The notes under the pieces are model-generated. The model saw nothing but the letters and a program-made list of their open reading frames with translations. It was not told the origin of the DNA and made no database searches. A stretch of 57,683 nt of DNA from a virus. The stretch covers positions 1-57,683 of IMG/VR virus record IMGVR_UViG_3300044971_000875. The stretch is one strand, 5' to 3'. The position numbers were made by a program, and so were the translations under genes. Below are positions 46,401-56,337 of this stretch, piece after piece (within the stretch, counting starts at the first letter, position 1; each line of letters starts with the position of its first letter).

Positions 46401-47924
46401 AGATATTTCTAACGTACCCGCAGTGACATCTGCTTGTGGAAATCCATCGGAGTAAAGTGTTTTAATTGGGACCCAATAGTCAAACCCACTTACATTTAAT
46501 ATTTTTTCATAAAAATTAAATTTAATATTTTTACGAACATAATCACTAACTATGCTATTAGTATTGTTTTCATTAAATGCTTGATCATCATCAAACAGAG
46601 ACATGCTTCCAGTTGAGGCAAGTAACTGTCCTACTGGCAAAGCAGATGTTCCAAGATCGGAAAGAATTTTTTTAACACTGTATTCAATTGTTTTATTAGA
46701 TAAATCAACAATCAGTCTTGGTGACATTTCAATTAAATCAAAAGTAGAGTCAAATTTGTTCATTCTCTCTACAACAATTCTTAGACCACGAAGATTTTGA
46801 AATTCTCTGTAAAAAGTTTTACCGTTTGTTGTTTCTTGAAAAGATAATGGATTTGTAAGATCTGTAACAAAAGTTGTTTTATTATTAATTTCTTCGTTTC
46901 CTAATACCCAGCCGTAAACTGGAGCAAATGTTTCATATTCTTCTGTAGTGCTATTCCAAACACTATATGTTCCAACTTCATTTTCGTTTGCAATAACTAA
47001 ATATGCGTATCCATTTATTGATTCTTTTGGCAACAAAGTAGATGATGAAATTGTATCAACATGAATAAAATTGTCTTCAAAAATACTTGGAATATTTTTT
47101 ACTCCATACTGTAACTCAACATAGCCGTCAGAAGCAATAATAGGAGATCCATCATTGCGAGTATCATTTTCAGTAAATACGTAAGCATCTGTCCAATTAT
47201 TTTCTTCAAGGTACTGAATTTTCCATCTTGTTGGTGTTGTCTTATTTTCATTACCAAAAAATGGATCTGCAAAAGTTTTAGATATATCGGTAAAATCTCC
47301 CAAGTCTATATCTCCAACATTAGTTTGCATTTTTACAATAATTCGGTTTGCTGGTACATTTTTTTTATAAACTACAAACGGTACGGCATCATCTATATAG
47401 TAATTGCCATTAACAATTATTTTAGCAATACCTCTTTCAATACCACTTTCAGTTCTAAAAGATGTAAAATATTTAAATTGATCATAGCGTGATGCCATAT
47501 AATATCTTGGCCTTCTTGCAAGGTCACTGCCAGAGTTTGATAAAAACTTTCCTTTAAAGGCAACTGCTTTGTTAATACCAGATCTTGGCCTGAATGGTTT
47601 TACGCAATCTTCTAGTGAGTATAAAAGTTTATTTTTTTCTTTTATAGATGTAAAAATTTGTGGTGTTTCATTATTTTCAAATCCTCCGTCAATGATAACA
47701 TCAGCGTCTGTTGCACCAGTATAAAATAACCCAGTGTCTGCGTTATCAAATGTGTTTGGTAATGTTAAAAATTTAGAACTTTGCTCTTGAGATCTATATC
47801 TATAATTGCCAAGTTTAAATATATTATCTGGCATATTCATGTTCCACTCAGCCAAAACTAGGGATTCTGTTTGTATTGTTGCAGATGTTTCAAAATGGTT
47901 TTTTAGTTCGGTGCTTTCAAACAT
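43416..47924 (-). CDS. Large tail-tip / baseplate protein
   Basis: This 1502-residue protein lies 3' of the tape measure and the distal tail protein, the usual place for the central tail-tip protein. It has a beta-rich N-terminus, a middle part with PMNLYVTEVSLSYAISLILDYIGF / TVAEVLNQLAVSTQTAMFFDEYNNF-type segments (the fold seen in gp27/hub-like proteins), and a long beta C-terminal part with binding-like domains. No lysozyme motif was seen. It likely forms the hub and contacts the host surface. Confidence 0.75.
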   Translation of the reverse strand: MFESTELKNHFETSATIQTESLVLAEWNMNMPDNIFKLGNYRYRSQEQSSKFLTLPNTFDNADTGLFYTGATDADVIIDGGFENNETPQIFTSIKEKNKLLYSLEDCVKPFRPRSGINKAVAFKGKFLSNSGSDLARRPRYYMASRYDQFKYFTSFRTESGIERGIAKIIVNGNYYIDDAVPFVVYKKNVPANRIIVKMQTNVGDIDLGDFTDISKTFADPFFGNENKTTPTRWKIQYLEENNWTDAYVFTENDTRNDGSPIIASDGYVELQYGVKNIPSIFEDNFIHVDTISSSTLLPKESINGYAYLVIANENEVGTYSVWNSTTEEYETFAPVYGWVLGNEEINNKTTFVTDLTNPLSFQETTNGKTFYREFQNLRGLRIVVERMNKFDSTFDLIEMSPRLIVDLSNKTIEYSVKKILSDLGTSALPVGQLLASTGSMSLFDDDQAFNENNTNSIVSDYVRKNIKFNFYEKILNVSGFDYWVPIKTLYSDGFPQADVTAGTLEISLRDFYFFLESMPAPRMLVTEVSLSYAISLILDYIGFSNYAFYRTVNEPDPIIPYFFIAPDQTVAEVLNQLAVSTQTAMFFDEYNNFIVMSKNYMLPNLNDRASSMVLSGTNNQSISGIVENFSSGTLPNIISIASQDKKVYNNGKINYTTRYIQRSYGSIRQASMIDIDKTWIYKPALLWEVSGTDSTKTINEVASKQGKYVLGAMPLSSDLTASAPSVVNHKIVNNVFDVGENIYWLTRYQGYFYSNGEVIRYDAAQFNVTLAIWYPILSDGINLDDSKPQIVLPGRLAPTGVIDGLDKKVANGEITEAQKGEEIQAWRASHKQGSSNVWITNNQEYQNFFRSLPFNGKIYPTGLIRIYTVPFYEEIEGITRLQNGAVYEHGRAQFGTTITDHTAGINSYWSDNSYVRGCEMQTEYLFTTTLLEDISLPATTTGAAGVNNSKAQQTLRNGTIKNFMSSSYTTETSVNSTTSPKTGTIQSSALVMNGPTFETTETPINLVSYVYKELDNSYKHFGTRIRIIGKIENNERRSQTPNGSTTYYQVAGVQPDQNVSIGGGSGGLAVLLNPTTNNGYYFEIAALTEDNIESYLKLDKENKSNISINNVVFYKIKKDASNNDAIPVKLYGGLSKIIVDDGRFTGQYRMTGEENPTVYDLAVEYQDIGKIRRFYLYINNQLIKVVDDPDPLPIYNNMAPFVRGSSRVMFENIYALSQNYSQNTVFTVGETLSSAFGDNEISASESLRKYAMSGIVQATYLSGISSQQPPKYNLYFDEFGSIMRECAYFDIKYDRAYPALYAKLSPTFNNIKGYVSSGFYADSYGAEFLIFNATDTALNLDETSGNYLRIQGITFTQDTTHELTVDEYFKKRGNFSNPLLTGSSQIVSPQVEKQKFDEIKRSRMIYGNNEFTLDTPYIQTQDDAENLMGWTINKLMFPKKLIGLKIFATPTIQLGDILTINYKDSNNLDLVTSDNSRFIVYNIEYTRKINGPDMTIYLAEV

Positions 47925-48560
47925 TTAAACTTCTTCCAAGGTTACCGATATGTTCCAAAGGTCATGATTTGTCGCTCCACGCTTTATCACGGAATAATTA
48001 AAATCTGCAAAGTAAACTTGAATAATTTGGTTATATCTATTCAAACCAGTATATTGATAATTTTCCCCATCTAAATTTGTATATTTATCATAAGCAAGGT
48101 ACATAAAAAATGGACCTTGATGTGTCTCATACCAATCAAGAAGTTCTACTCCACCTGCACCGCCATCTGCTGTGTACTCTGTTTTAGATCCTTCACTTGG
48201 AGATATGCCAGTTGATGTATTAAATGCTGGATCAGCACTATAGGCTCTTGATGGCAACATGTTCCAAGACACAGACATGGTTAGTTTGTCTGCAATATGA
48301 TATGAACGCATACGACCATTAATTGTTCTTTGGCGTTGCTCAATTCTTTGGGTATTAAATTGCATATCACCCCTATTGTGATCAGATAAAATAATAAACT
48401 GGTCTAACAGGCTTGGATTTGTTTCTCCCGTAGATGCTCCTACCTCTATCCCATTGGGCACGTATAGGCCATTAGAGAGGGTTCCAGGGTTGTTTGCCCA
48501 TAAGATACCCTGGGGTCTTGTATATCTACGTCTACCTGTTAGATAGGCACTAGTAGCCAT
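47925..48560 (-). CDS. Distal tail protein (Dit-like)
   Basis: This 211-residue protein follows the tape measure at once. It begins SAYLTGRRRYTRPQGILWANN and has RIEQRQRTINGRMRSYHIADKLTMSVSWNMLPSRAY and LLDWYETHQGPFFMYLAYD, patterns seen in actinobacteriophage minor tail proteins at this position. It probably forms the ring joining the tail tube to the tip. Confidence 0.7.
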   Translation of the reverse strand: MATSAYLTGRRRYTRPQGILWANNPGTLSNGLYVPNGIEVGASTGETNPSLLDQFIILSDHNRGDMQFNTQRIEQRQRTINGRMRSYHIADKLTMSVSWNMLPSRAYSADPAFNTSTGISPSEGSKTEYTADGGAGGVELLDWYETHQGPFFMYLAYDKYTNLDGENYQYTGLNRYNQIIQVYFADFNYSVIKRGATNHDLWNISVTLEEV

Positions 48561-51500
48561 TATATTCTTTGCCCCCGAATTCTTTGTGAATCAACATTTT
48601 TAATTTCTCTTATTACTGCCCTAGCAATATCATTTGGATTTGAGTTACTTCCGTTAATATTAAATCCCAGACTATAATTATACACTGCTGTAGAATTATC
48701 ATTCATTGATGTAGAAATACTATTAACTGGAACCTGGGCACTATTTCTATTGCCAATCATTGAAGGATATTTTGACTCATTCAACATTGATAGCAATGGG
48801 CCAAACTGCTGGGTTGCTTTTTTGTTCATTACAAACTCGCCAGGGGTGAGCATTGCTGGCACGGTATCAGAGCCAATTGATCCACCATTAGCCATATATT
48901 TAGGAACTAGTCCTCCCATAGCCATAGATAAAATTTTTCCACCATACATTTTCTTCTGTGCTCCAGTAAATGGATCAATGTTTGGATTTGCTTTAAAATA
49001 AGCATCGGCTTGGGCCTGTAATCTAACAGATGATGCGGCCAAGCCTGATGCTGGACCTGATGCTATTCCCCTATCTGTAAATTCTTTTGTTAAATCTTTT
49101 TGCATTTTATCATAGTCTGCAGGACCTGCAGTTTTTGCTGTAGGGCTAGGCACTGCTCCTGAAAGCGATGATGCAGCCTTCATTGAAGCAAGAATACTTG
49201 TCCACGCACCTGCTGCTGTGGTGGAAGAAGTGGCAACCTTGTCTATATCAATTACTATTTGATTCAGATGTTTATTTGTTGCATCTGTATATCTTTGTAT
49301 AAAGTCCCACTCAGCCCTTGTCATTCCATTAATTGTTAATGATTGTTGTTCTTTTGAAATTTGAAAATCAAGATCAGAAAGCAATTTCTTTTTTGCATCT
49401 GCTTGTTTTTGTAAAGGTTCAAGTTGTTTTAATTCAATATTATAAATTTCATCGTTTAAAGTAATAATTTTCGCATCAATTTGTTTTCTAGTTAACTTTT
49501 CACCATTAACAACAGCGGTGACTAAAGACAAATCTTTTTGTTTTTCTAGTTCTAAGTTGCTTGTTGCTTTTTCTAATCCTCCACCCATTCTATTAAGGGC
49601 TTCCTCTGCTGAACTTGCTCGCATTTCTTGTGCAATTGAAGCGGCTGCTGAAATATCTCCTTGAGTTAATGCGTTAGCAAGGCCAAGTTGTTTTTGTTGT
49701 TGTGAAATCAAAAATGAATTTATTGATTTTATTGATTCAAGAGCGTCTTTTTGTTTATTTAAAGATTCAATTTTTTTATCATAAGTTTCTGTAATAATAC
49801 TTTCTTGTTTACCGATTGAGTCAAGAGTGCGACTATAAGATTTAATTTTTAAGTTAATTCCATTAATCTCATCTTCAATTTTATTAATTGCTTGTTCGTC
49901 AATCATAATGCTTAATTCTATTGCTTCTGAAGACATACCATTTATCTTTTTAAATGAATCTTTTGCCTTTTTTTGAATTTCAATAAATTGATAATCAAAA
50001 TTTTCACTTAATGCTTCTGCTCCACCTTCTGATAATTCATCTGCTTCAAATTGAGTAGCCTTTAATGCTTTTTCAAATTCTTTTGTTGCAGCAGTAGCCT
50101 TTTTAGTTCTATCAATCATTTTTTCTAGATCTTTGCCATCCAGGTCTTTACTTACGATCGCTGCTGCTTGTGCTGCATCAGCAGTTAATTCTAGTGCAGT
50201 AGCGGCATCAACGCCTCTTGCTCTCAGCATTGATAGTGCTTTATTTTGAGTTGTTTGTTCTCTTGTAATCTGGTCCTGTTGTCTTAAATATATACCCGCC
50301 TGAACTGTTGGGAATAGTCGGTTTAATGATTTACCATAATCGTTTAGCACTAACTTGCCATTCTTTGCCTTACTTGTAATCTTATCAAAGAATTTTCCTG
50401 CTTCTTCTGCACCAAGTCCTTCGGCAAACTGAACTAAACTTTCGTTAGCACCCATACCTTGTAATTGATTTGTAGTTCCCTTAAATGCATTTATAGATTT
50501 TCCGCTACCCAGTTGTTTGACAAGTTCTTTCCAACCACCCAAAGCATTTACAGACTCTTTTCTAAATAATTTTAATTTTAATAATAAGTCGTCAAGCACT
50601 GTATCTCGTTTGCCAGGACCCTTATCTTCAACAACTCCTCCACCTGGTATTGCTCCTGGTAATATTCCACCCTTTGCTATAATTTCTGCTGCACTTTTGC
50701 CAGCAGCACCTTCAAAACCTTTAAAGTTTGGATCGTTAGATACAACATCAAAAGCAACCTTTAGGTTTTTATTTACAAAATCTTTTCCTTCAGACAAAAT
50801 TGTCCATTGATCATAAAAAGCCTTCCACTCTCCTGGTTTTTCTTCAGCAAGTTTTGCAACTACATCTTTAGTTAATGTGGGATCTAGCCCTTCAATTTGT
50901 TTTAATGCATTTGTAGCCGTTGCCAATTGCTGTATTCCATTGGCTTTAAGATCAAGAGTAATTCCATATGTAGGATTTATTTGATTTAAGAAACTTAATG
51001 CTTGCATATCTTTATCAAAATCTTCACTGTTGTTATTAATATATCCAAGCATAAGCGCTCTTGTTGTATCTGTTGCACCCTCAGATGGTAACAATTCTGC
51101 AATTAATGCAGCATCTGCAAGACCTTGCTTGTCAACTAAAAGACTAAATGCTGTTTCAAATCCTTTATTTCCTGCTGCAGTTGAAAGAATTTTTGTAATT
51201 ACTGCTGGTCCTACCTGCCCAGATGCAAGACCTACCTGCAACTCTGTTTTAAATTCTGAATCTTTTAAATTATTTAATGCGTCTAATGCTTGATCTTTAA
51301 AGACTGCCATTGGACCTTCTTTATACATCGCATCTGCTGCTGCCTTAATTCCTTTAGTAAACGCTTCTCCTCCTAGTTGATCTCTTTGTTTTACTAATAA
51401 ATTTAATGCATTTGCATTACTTGCATTTAATGTAGCAAGACCTGCTTTTCTTTGATCTTCAATTGTTTTTATTTCTTGTTCTGTTTTTGCAGACTTTAAC

Positions 51501-54500
51501 TTTAAATCATATTGTTTATTTAATGAATCTACAAGTCCTTGATTTTGTGCTACCTCTTGTATTCCAAGTTCAACTGCTGCTGCAGCAAGTTTAACATTTA
51601 CTGATTTTCTTTTATTAGCGTCTGCCTCTCCTCCAAGCATCAATCCCGCTCCAGTAGCGGCAAGGGCTGCACCTGGAACTGCAGCAGCGCCTGCGGTGAG
51701 AACGGCAGCGGCTGCTCCTGCTGCTATTAATCCAAAGCCAGCAACTCTTGCCAATACATTTGGACCAGTTGATTCACTAATAGCCCCATCTACTGCTGTT
51801 CTAAAAGAGTCAGCCTGTCTTTGCATAGAATCTTTTTGTATTTGCAATGTTACCTGTAATGGATCTGTTGCAAGGTTTTCGCCATTTGGACCAAGCAGAC
51901 TTACAAGTTTTCCACTTACTAGTGCTGGAATTTCATAACTTCCAAGTTTTTCTCCAAGTGCTGCAGAAATGCTTCTTGCTTGACTTGTTGTTACCGCTCC
52001 TTGTGCAACTGCAACTGCTAAATTATTAGCAAGGTTTTGAGATATTTCTTTAATTGATTTACCACTTTTAGATTGTTTTTCTATATCTGCAAGAATTCCT
52101 TTTCCAAACTCACTCTCTAATGTATTTTGTCCAAACTGTCTTTGTCCTTCAACTGTTCCAGAAACTATGTTTTTTCTTCTTCTTGCAGCCTCTTCACTTG
52201 CACTTACAGTTCCAGCAATAACAGATAAAGCAGTTAATTTTTCTGAAGTCATACTCATTGATTTAGCAAGATTAATTCCTTCTAGCCTTGCTTTTTCTAA
52301 ATCTTTACCCATTTTATATATTACTCCACCAACCAAAGCAAATCCAGCAACAACTGCTACCAAAGGATTAGCGAGTAGTGGAAGAATCATAGCAATACCC
52401 TGTAATCCAAAAACAAATGGCATTATAGTTTGAGCCATTTCTCCTAACTTGCCTCCAGCAAAAGATGCTGCAATTGTAAGTCCAGAGATAGCGCCAAGGC
52501 CCATAGTTGCTTTTGAACTAAAAGCAGTCAGACTTTGTTTTGCTGTTTTTGTTTGCTTTGTAAGATCATCTGTAGCCTGGGTTGATTGTTTTATTGATTC
52601 ATTTTGTTTTTTTATTTCTTGTTGCTGTTTAGCAATTAAACCTCTAGGACCCATTGCCAATTTAGATGTAGCCTCAGATAAAGGAACTCCTTTGCTGTCA
52701 ACCTTTTGAGCATCAGCAAAGCCACGTATTCTTCTAATTCTTTGAACTACAGTTTCTTTTGGACCAAGAGTTGTTGTTCTATTATCTGCAATATTTCTGC
52801 TTGTTGTTCCAACCGATGCTGGCTTTCTTTCAGTGTTTTGTCCAGTAAGTGCGGTTAATTTTCCACTGGAATCACGCTTAAACTCTCCTCTTGCTCTAAC
52901 GGCAACAGTTTCTTTTTGAGGTTGTTTACTAATTAATCTATCAAAGGTATCATTCATTGATTTAGTAATTTTAAGAACCTGTCGTCCACCACCTAGAAAT
53001 TCTCTTTGTGATCTAAACTTTCCATCAACTAATCCATTCATTACATTATTCCCTGTAACTTTTCCACCTGTTATTTCAGGTCTTCTATAAGCAACAATTT
53101 CACCTGCACTATTTAGGCTAGTTGGAATTTGAAGATTTGGATTAAGTTTTTTTAACTCATTTAATTTTTTAACCAATACTGGATTTGAACGAGTTTTTTG
53201 TACTGCCTTAATTACATCATCAATTGGCTTTAATTTATTTGTTGCAATTTTTGATCCGCCAACCGCACTTGTAGATGCTGCTCCAAGCAATGATCTTGCT
53301 GCTTTAGATATAATTGGATCTCCTGATTTTGCAAGCGCACCCATAATTCCAGTTCTTTCATTACCCATTCTAGAGTAAATCATTTTGTCATTAATTAAAG
53401 TACCAGATGGCAAACCACTTAAAGATTTTAATAAATTTCCTCTAATTTGTTGTGCAACTTTATATGCTTCTCTATCTGGAATTCCTCTTTTAGCCAGACT
53501 TAAAGTCATTGTTCTTAAAGAGTTGTTATTAAGAAGGGCTTTTCTATAATCATCAATGTTTACTCTTGAATTAGTTCTGTTTAATTGTGCATTCATTTCT
53601 TTAGGAATATCAAAGCCAACGGACGTATAAAGATTTTCTCTTCCAAAGCCAAGTTGTCTAAATTTATCTGATACGTTTGCTCCAGAAACTTGTCTATAAT
53701 CTACAGCATGTCCAAATGCCAAGCCTGGCTTTACTCCAGTTGTTCCACCATTATATTGTGCAATTTTTCCACTTACAAGTGCTGCAACTAATGGTTTAAA
53801 TCTATCGTCTTGTGCTATTGGCTCTGGAACTACTGCTTCTCCAGGAGTTAATAATGCTGGTACAGAATCTTTTCCTGATTCCCCGCCAACTACACCTGTA
53901 GTTCCAGAAGAAAACTTTTGCGTTCCTCCGCCTTTTATTCCTCTAAATCCTGGTAACATCATTCCTGGATTTGTTGCTGCAAACCTTGCTGCTGCTGCAG
54001 TTGCATCAATATATGCCTGACGAAGTAATTTCAGTGAACCTGCTTCCATTACAAACTGTTGTGTAAGTTGTGTATGTCTTTGATTTAGTGATGCTGCTAT
54101 TGTTGCAGCCTCTAATTGTTCTACTGATAAATAATTTGTTTGTTCTGCAAGGATTTTTGAATTACCGCCAAGCCTTAAAAATCCACTACGCATTACTGCA
54201 AATAATTTAATACCATTTGCAACAGCGTTTAATAATAAACCAAAAGTCATTAATAATACTGGGCCAATAACTCCAACCAGTGTAGTTGCTACTACTATAA
54301 ACTTCTTTGTGCCATCTCCAAGATTATTAAATTTATCTAATAAGCCAGCAATTGATTGAGCAATTGGAGTTACTGCTTCTAAAAATGTTTTACCAATTGG
54401 CGCAAGAGTTAACTTAAGATCTTCAATTGCTTTTTTAAATTTAGTTCCAACAGCATTCTCTAAAACTCCAAGTTCTCTTTCAGACATAATCGCAAGTTGT

Positions 54501-55927
54501 TCAACTGAGTTTGTTGTTAAAGCAAGTACCTTTGATGCCTGTGTTCCATCTTTTGTTACGTTTTGAAATAATGTTGATAAACGTGAAAATTGGAACTTGC
54601 CGAATAACTGTTCAATTGCACGAGCACGATTAAGTGGATCTAATGTATCCAAGGCTCTTGAAAAGTCAATAACTGTTTGTCTAATGTTTCCTTGGTTGCC
54701 TTCTACAATTGCATTAATATTAATACCAAACCCTGCAAGCATGGCGCTTGCTTTTTTTGTTGGATTAATTAATGATGCAAGACCAGATTTGAGTGCGTTG
54801 GCGCCTTCTGATGCATTGATACCGCCCTCTTTCATGGCAGTCAAGAAAAATGCTAAATCTTCAACATCTCCACCAAGTTGTTTAACAACTGGACCTGCTT
54901 TAGGAATTGCAATAGTTAAATCTTCAATAGATACAACTGTTTGGTTTTCAACTGCGTTAAGAAAGTCAATCTTTTTTGCTAAATCTTCTGCTGCTATTCC
55001 AAAAGCATTTGTTACTGATATTGTGGTTTCTAATGCTTGACTCTGTTCTACTCCACCAAGGACTGCAAGTCTTGTAGCCTGTGCAACTTGTGCAGTAAGT
55101 TCTGCTCCAGTTTTACCCATTGCCGCAGCATCTGCTGCCATCTTCATTGTATCTACAACTGCTACACCATACTTTGTAAATGACTCTGCAAGTTGTTTTA
55201 TATTTTCAAGAGCCTCATTTGTTTGTTCCGTTGTTGTAAAGACGTCTCCATAAACACGTTTAAATCTAATAGCCTGTTTTTCAAGATCCATAAATGTTCT
55301 GCCAGCCACAGTTCCTAAATAAACAAGTGGAATTGTAAAACCAACCATAAGTTGGCGACCTGCCCATTGTGTGTTTTTACCAAAGTTTAAAAGATTGGTA
55401 GATCCTTGTTTTAATAATTGATTAAATAGTGCTTGTTTTTGTGCTGCCATAGCAATTTGCGTGCCATAGTCTTTCATGTTTAGGCTAGTTGGAGTAACAG
55501 AGATAGCCTTCATTGCTCCGCTTGCATCACGGCCTAGTTTAATATATTGTGTTTGTAATTTTTTTACACGCTCTTGCGCTACCTTGCCAATTGTGTCAAA
55601 CTCTGTTTTAAATAATCTTCCAAATGTTTTTGTTGAACCGCCCGCAAAACGGAAGTATTCACGCATTGACAGTTTATTTTTTTCAAGAGAATGTGTAAAA
55701 GATTCTGTAGATGTTCTAACAACACCCATTTGTGCTGAAAATTTACCAGTAGCATTTATTGAATTCAGCAGATTCTGCTGCATATTTCTTTGTTGAGCAG
55801 CAGCAGAAGCACTACCCTTTGATACCGAAGTATGGAATAGTGCTAACTGTCGCTGTAAACCTTTAAGTTCCGCTAACGCCTGCGACGTATCAATTTGTAC
55901 GCCAATTTTGGCATTAACATCACTCAT
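48560..55927 (-). CDS. Tail tape measure protein
   Basis: This 2455-residue protein sets tail length and helps DNA entry. A TP901-type core is at about 180-470 (GRQLMVGFTIPLVYLGTVAG, AADAAAMGKTGAELTAQV, EQSQALETTISVTNAFGIAAEDLA). Hydrophobic helices follow near 530-570 and 1130-1190, then long coiled coils (1950-2200). The motif VPA-x-LTPGE-x-V occurs twice, near residue 690 and near 2354; it is usually found once near the end. At about 0.15 nm per residue the tail would be near 370 nm. GAGGTGAAAG precedes the ATG. Confidence 0.93.
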   Translation of the reverse strand: MSDVNAKIGVQIDTSQALAELKGLQRQLALFHTSVSKGSASAAAQQRNMQQNLLNSINATGKFSAQMGVVRTSTESFTHSLEKNKLSMREYFRFAGGSTKTFGRLFKTEFDTIGKVAQERVKKLQTQYIKLGRDASGAMKAISVTPTSLNMKDYGTQIAMAAQKQALFNQLLKQGSTNLLNFGKNTQWAGRQLMVGFTIPLVYLGTVAGRTFMDLEKQAIRFKRVYGDVFTTTEQTNEALENIKQLAESFTKYGVAVVDTMKMAADAAAMGKTGAELTAQVAQATRLAVLGGVEQSQALETTISVTNAFGIAAEDLAKKIDFLNAVENQTVVSIEDLTIAIPKAGPVVKQLGGDVEDLAFFLTAMKEGGINASEGANALKSGLASLINPTKKASAMLAGFGININAIVEGNQGNIRQTVIDFSRALDTLDPLNRARAIEQLFGKFQFSRLSTLFQNVTKDGTQASKVLALTTNSVEQLAIMSERELGVLENAVGTKFKKAIEDLKLTLAPIGKTFLEAVTPIAQSIAGLLDKFNNLGDGTKKFIVVATTLVGVIGPVLLMTFGLLLNAVANGIKLFAVMRSGFLRLGGNSKILAEQTNYLSVEQLEAATIAASLNQRHTQLTQQFVMEAGSLKLLRQAYIDATAAAARFAATNPGMMLPGFRGIKGGGTQKFSSGTTGVVGGESGKDSVPALLTPGEAVVPEPIAQDDRFKPLVAALVSGKIAQYNGGTTGVKPGLAFGHAVDYRQVSGANVSDKFRQLGFGRENLYTSVGFDIPKEMNAQLNRTNSRVNIDDYRKALLNNNSLRTMTLSLAKRGIPDREAYKVAQQIRGNLLKSLSGLPSGTLINDKMIYSRMGNERTGIMGALAKSGDPIISKAARSLLGAASTSAVGGSKIATNKLKPIDDVIKAVQKTRSNPVLVKKLNELKKLNPNLQIPTSLNSAGEIVAYRRPEITGGKVTGNNVMNGLVDGKFRSQREFLGGGRQVLKITKSMNDTFDRLISKQPQKETVAVRARGEFKRDSSGKLTALTGQNTERKPASVGTTSRNIADNRTTTLGPKETVVQRIRRIRGFADAQKVDSKGVPLSEATSKLAMGPRGLIAKQQQEIKKQNESIKQSTQATDDLTKQTKTAKQSLTAFSSKATMGLGAISGLTIAASFAGGKLGEMAQTIMPFVFGLQGIAMILPLLANPLVAVVAGFALVGGVIYKMGKDLEKARLEGINLAKSMSMTSEKLTALSVIAGTVSASEEAARRRKNIVSGTVEGQRQFGQNTLESEFGKGILADIEKQSKSGKSIKEISQNLANNLAVAVAQGAVTTSQARSISAALGEKLGSYEIPALVSGKLVSLLGPNGENLATDPLQVTLQIQKDSMQRQADSFRTAVDGAISESTGPNVLARVAGFGLIAAGAAAAVLTAGAAAVPGAALAATGAGLMLGGEADANKRKSVNVKLAAAAVELGIQEVAQNQGLVDSLNKQYDLKLKSAKTEQEIKTIEDQRKAGLATLNASNANALNLLVKQRDQLGGEAFTKGIKAAADAMYKEGPMAVFKDQALDALNNLKDSEFKTELQVGLASGQVGPAVITKILSTAAGNKGFETAFSLLVDKQGLADAALIAELLPSEGATDTTRALMLGYINNNSEDFDKDMQALSFLNQINPTYGITLDLKANGIQQLATATNALKQIEGLDPTLTKDVVAKLAEEKPGEWKAFYDQWTILSEGKDFVNKNLKVAFDVVSNDPNFKGFEGAAGKSAAEIIAKGGILPGAIPGGGVVEDKGPGKRDTVLDDLLLKLKLFRKESVNALGGWKELVKQLGSGKSINAFKGTTNQLQGMGANESLVQFAEGLGAEEAGKFFDKITSKAKNGKLVLNDYGKSLNRLFPTVQAGIYLRQQDQITREQTTQNKALSMLRARGVDAATALELTADAAQAAAIVSKDLDGKDLEKMIDRTKKATAATKEFEKALKATQFEADELSEGGAEALSENFDYQFIEIQKKAKDSFKKINGMSSEAIELSIMIDEQAINKIEDEINGINLKIKSYSRTLDSIGKQESIITETYDKKIESLNKQKDALESIKSINSFLISQQQKQLGLANALTQGDISAAASIAQEMRASSAEEALNRMGGGLEKATSNLELEKQKDLSLVTAVVNGEKLTRKQIDAKIITLNDEIYNIELKQLEPLQKQADAKKKLLSDLDFQISKEQQSLTINGMTRAEWDFIQRYTDATNKHLNQIVIDIDKVATSSTTAAGAWTSILASMKAASSLSGAVPSPTAKTAGPADYDKMQKDLTKEFTDRGIASGPASGLAASSVRLQAQADAYFKANPNIDPFTGAQKKMYGGKILSMAMGGLVPKYMANGGSIGSDTVPAMLTPGEFVMNKKATQQFGPLLSMLNESKYPSMIGNRNSAQVPVNSISTSMNDNSTAVYNYSLGFNINGSNSNPNDIARAVIREIKNVDSQRIRGQRI

Positions 55928-55943
55928 TCTTTCACCTCATTAT

Positions 55944-56276
55944 TTAATTGTTTGCAAGAACTGTGTTCAAGAGTGCATTTGCATCTTGAAGTTTTACCCC
56001 TGAAGCAGATTCAATAATTCTGTAAACAGTTGGAAGATCAATATTTTCTTCTAACTTTTTAGCATCTTCTGCAATTTCTGGCTTATATTGCTTCATAGCA
56101 ATTTGAACACACTCAATAAGGACAGTTGTTGACTTGTCATTATCCTCTGCCACCTCTGCTAGTTCTGAAAACTTTTTCATAAATGGACGAAGTAATGAGA
56201 TTTTAAGCGGTCTTGCTTTAATCTTGCTTCCGTCCAAAAGAACTAGTTCTACCTCTTCATACGTGTTTGTTGCCAT
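55944..56276 (-). CDS. Tail assembly chaperone, short form
   Basis: This 110-residue protein shares its whole length with the N-terminal half of the next upstream gene: MAT-x-x-Y, L-x-DG-x-x-x-x-PLKI, LR-x-FM, EC-x-x-I-x-MKQY-x-P, and (D/N)-x-PT-x-Y-x-I-x-x-x-A-G-x-K. It corresponds to the G-type chaperone that coats the tape measure before the tube is built. AGGAGGA precedes the ATG. It is a separate gene, not the product of a frameshift. Confidence 0.8.
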   Translation of the reverse strand: MATNTYEEVELVLLDGSKIKARPLKISLLRPFMKKFSELAEVAEDNDKSTTVLIECVQIAMKQYKPEIAEDAKKLEENIDLPTVYRIIESASGVKLQDANALLNTVLANN

Positions 56277-56303
56277 TGATTTTTCCTCCTATAGGCTATG
56301 TCA

Positions 56304-56312
56304 ATTATAGCA
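56304..56312 (-). promoter_or_regulatory. Extended -10 promoter between chaperone genes
   Basis: TGCTATAAT (56312-56304, minus strand) in the 61-base gap between the long and short chaperone genes, with a ribosome site for the short gene after it. It could raise the short form and the tape measure independently. Confidence 0.55.
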
Positions 56313-56337
56313 TGATGATGATTATTTTTTTATTATT

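Noticed and set aside
54597-55040. 147-residue plus-strand frame opposite the tape measure
   Set aside because: It is fully inside the tape-measure gene, low in complexity and without a ribosome site.
56277-56337. Programmed frameshift joining the two chaperone genes
   Set aside because: There is a 61-base gap with a stop, promoter-like box and ribosome site, and each gene has a complete N-terminal domain.
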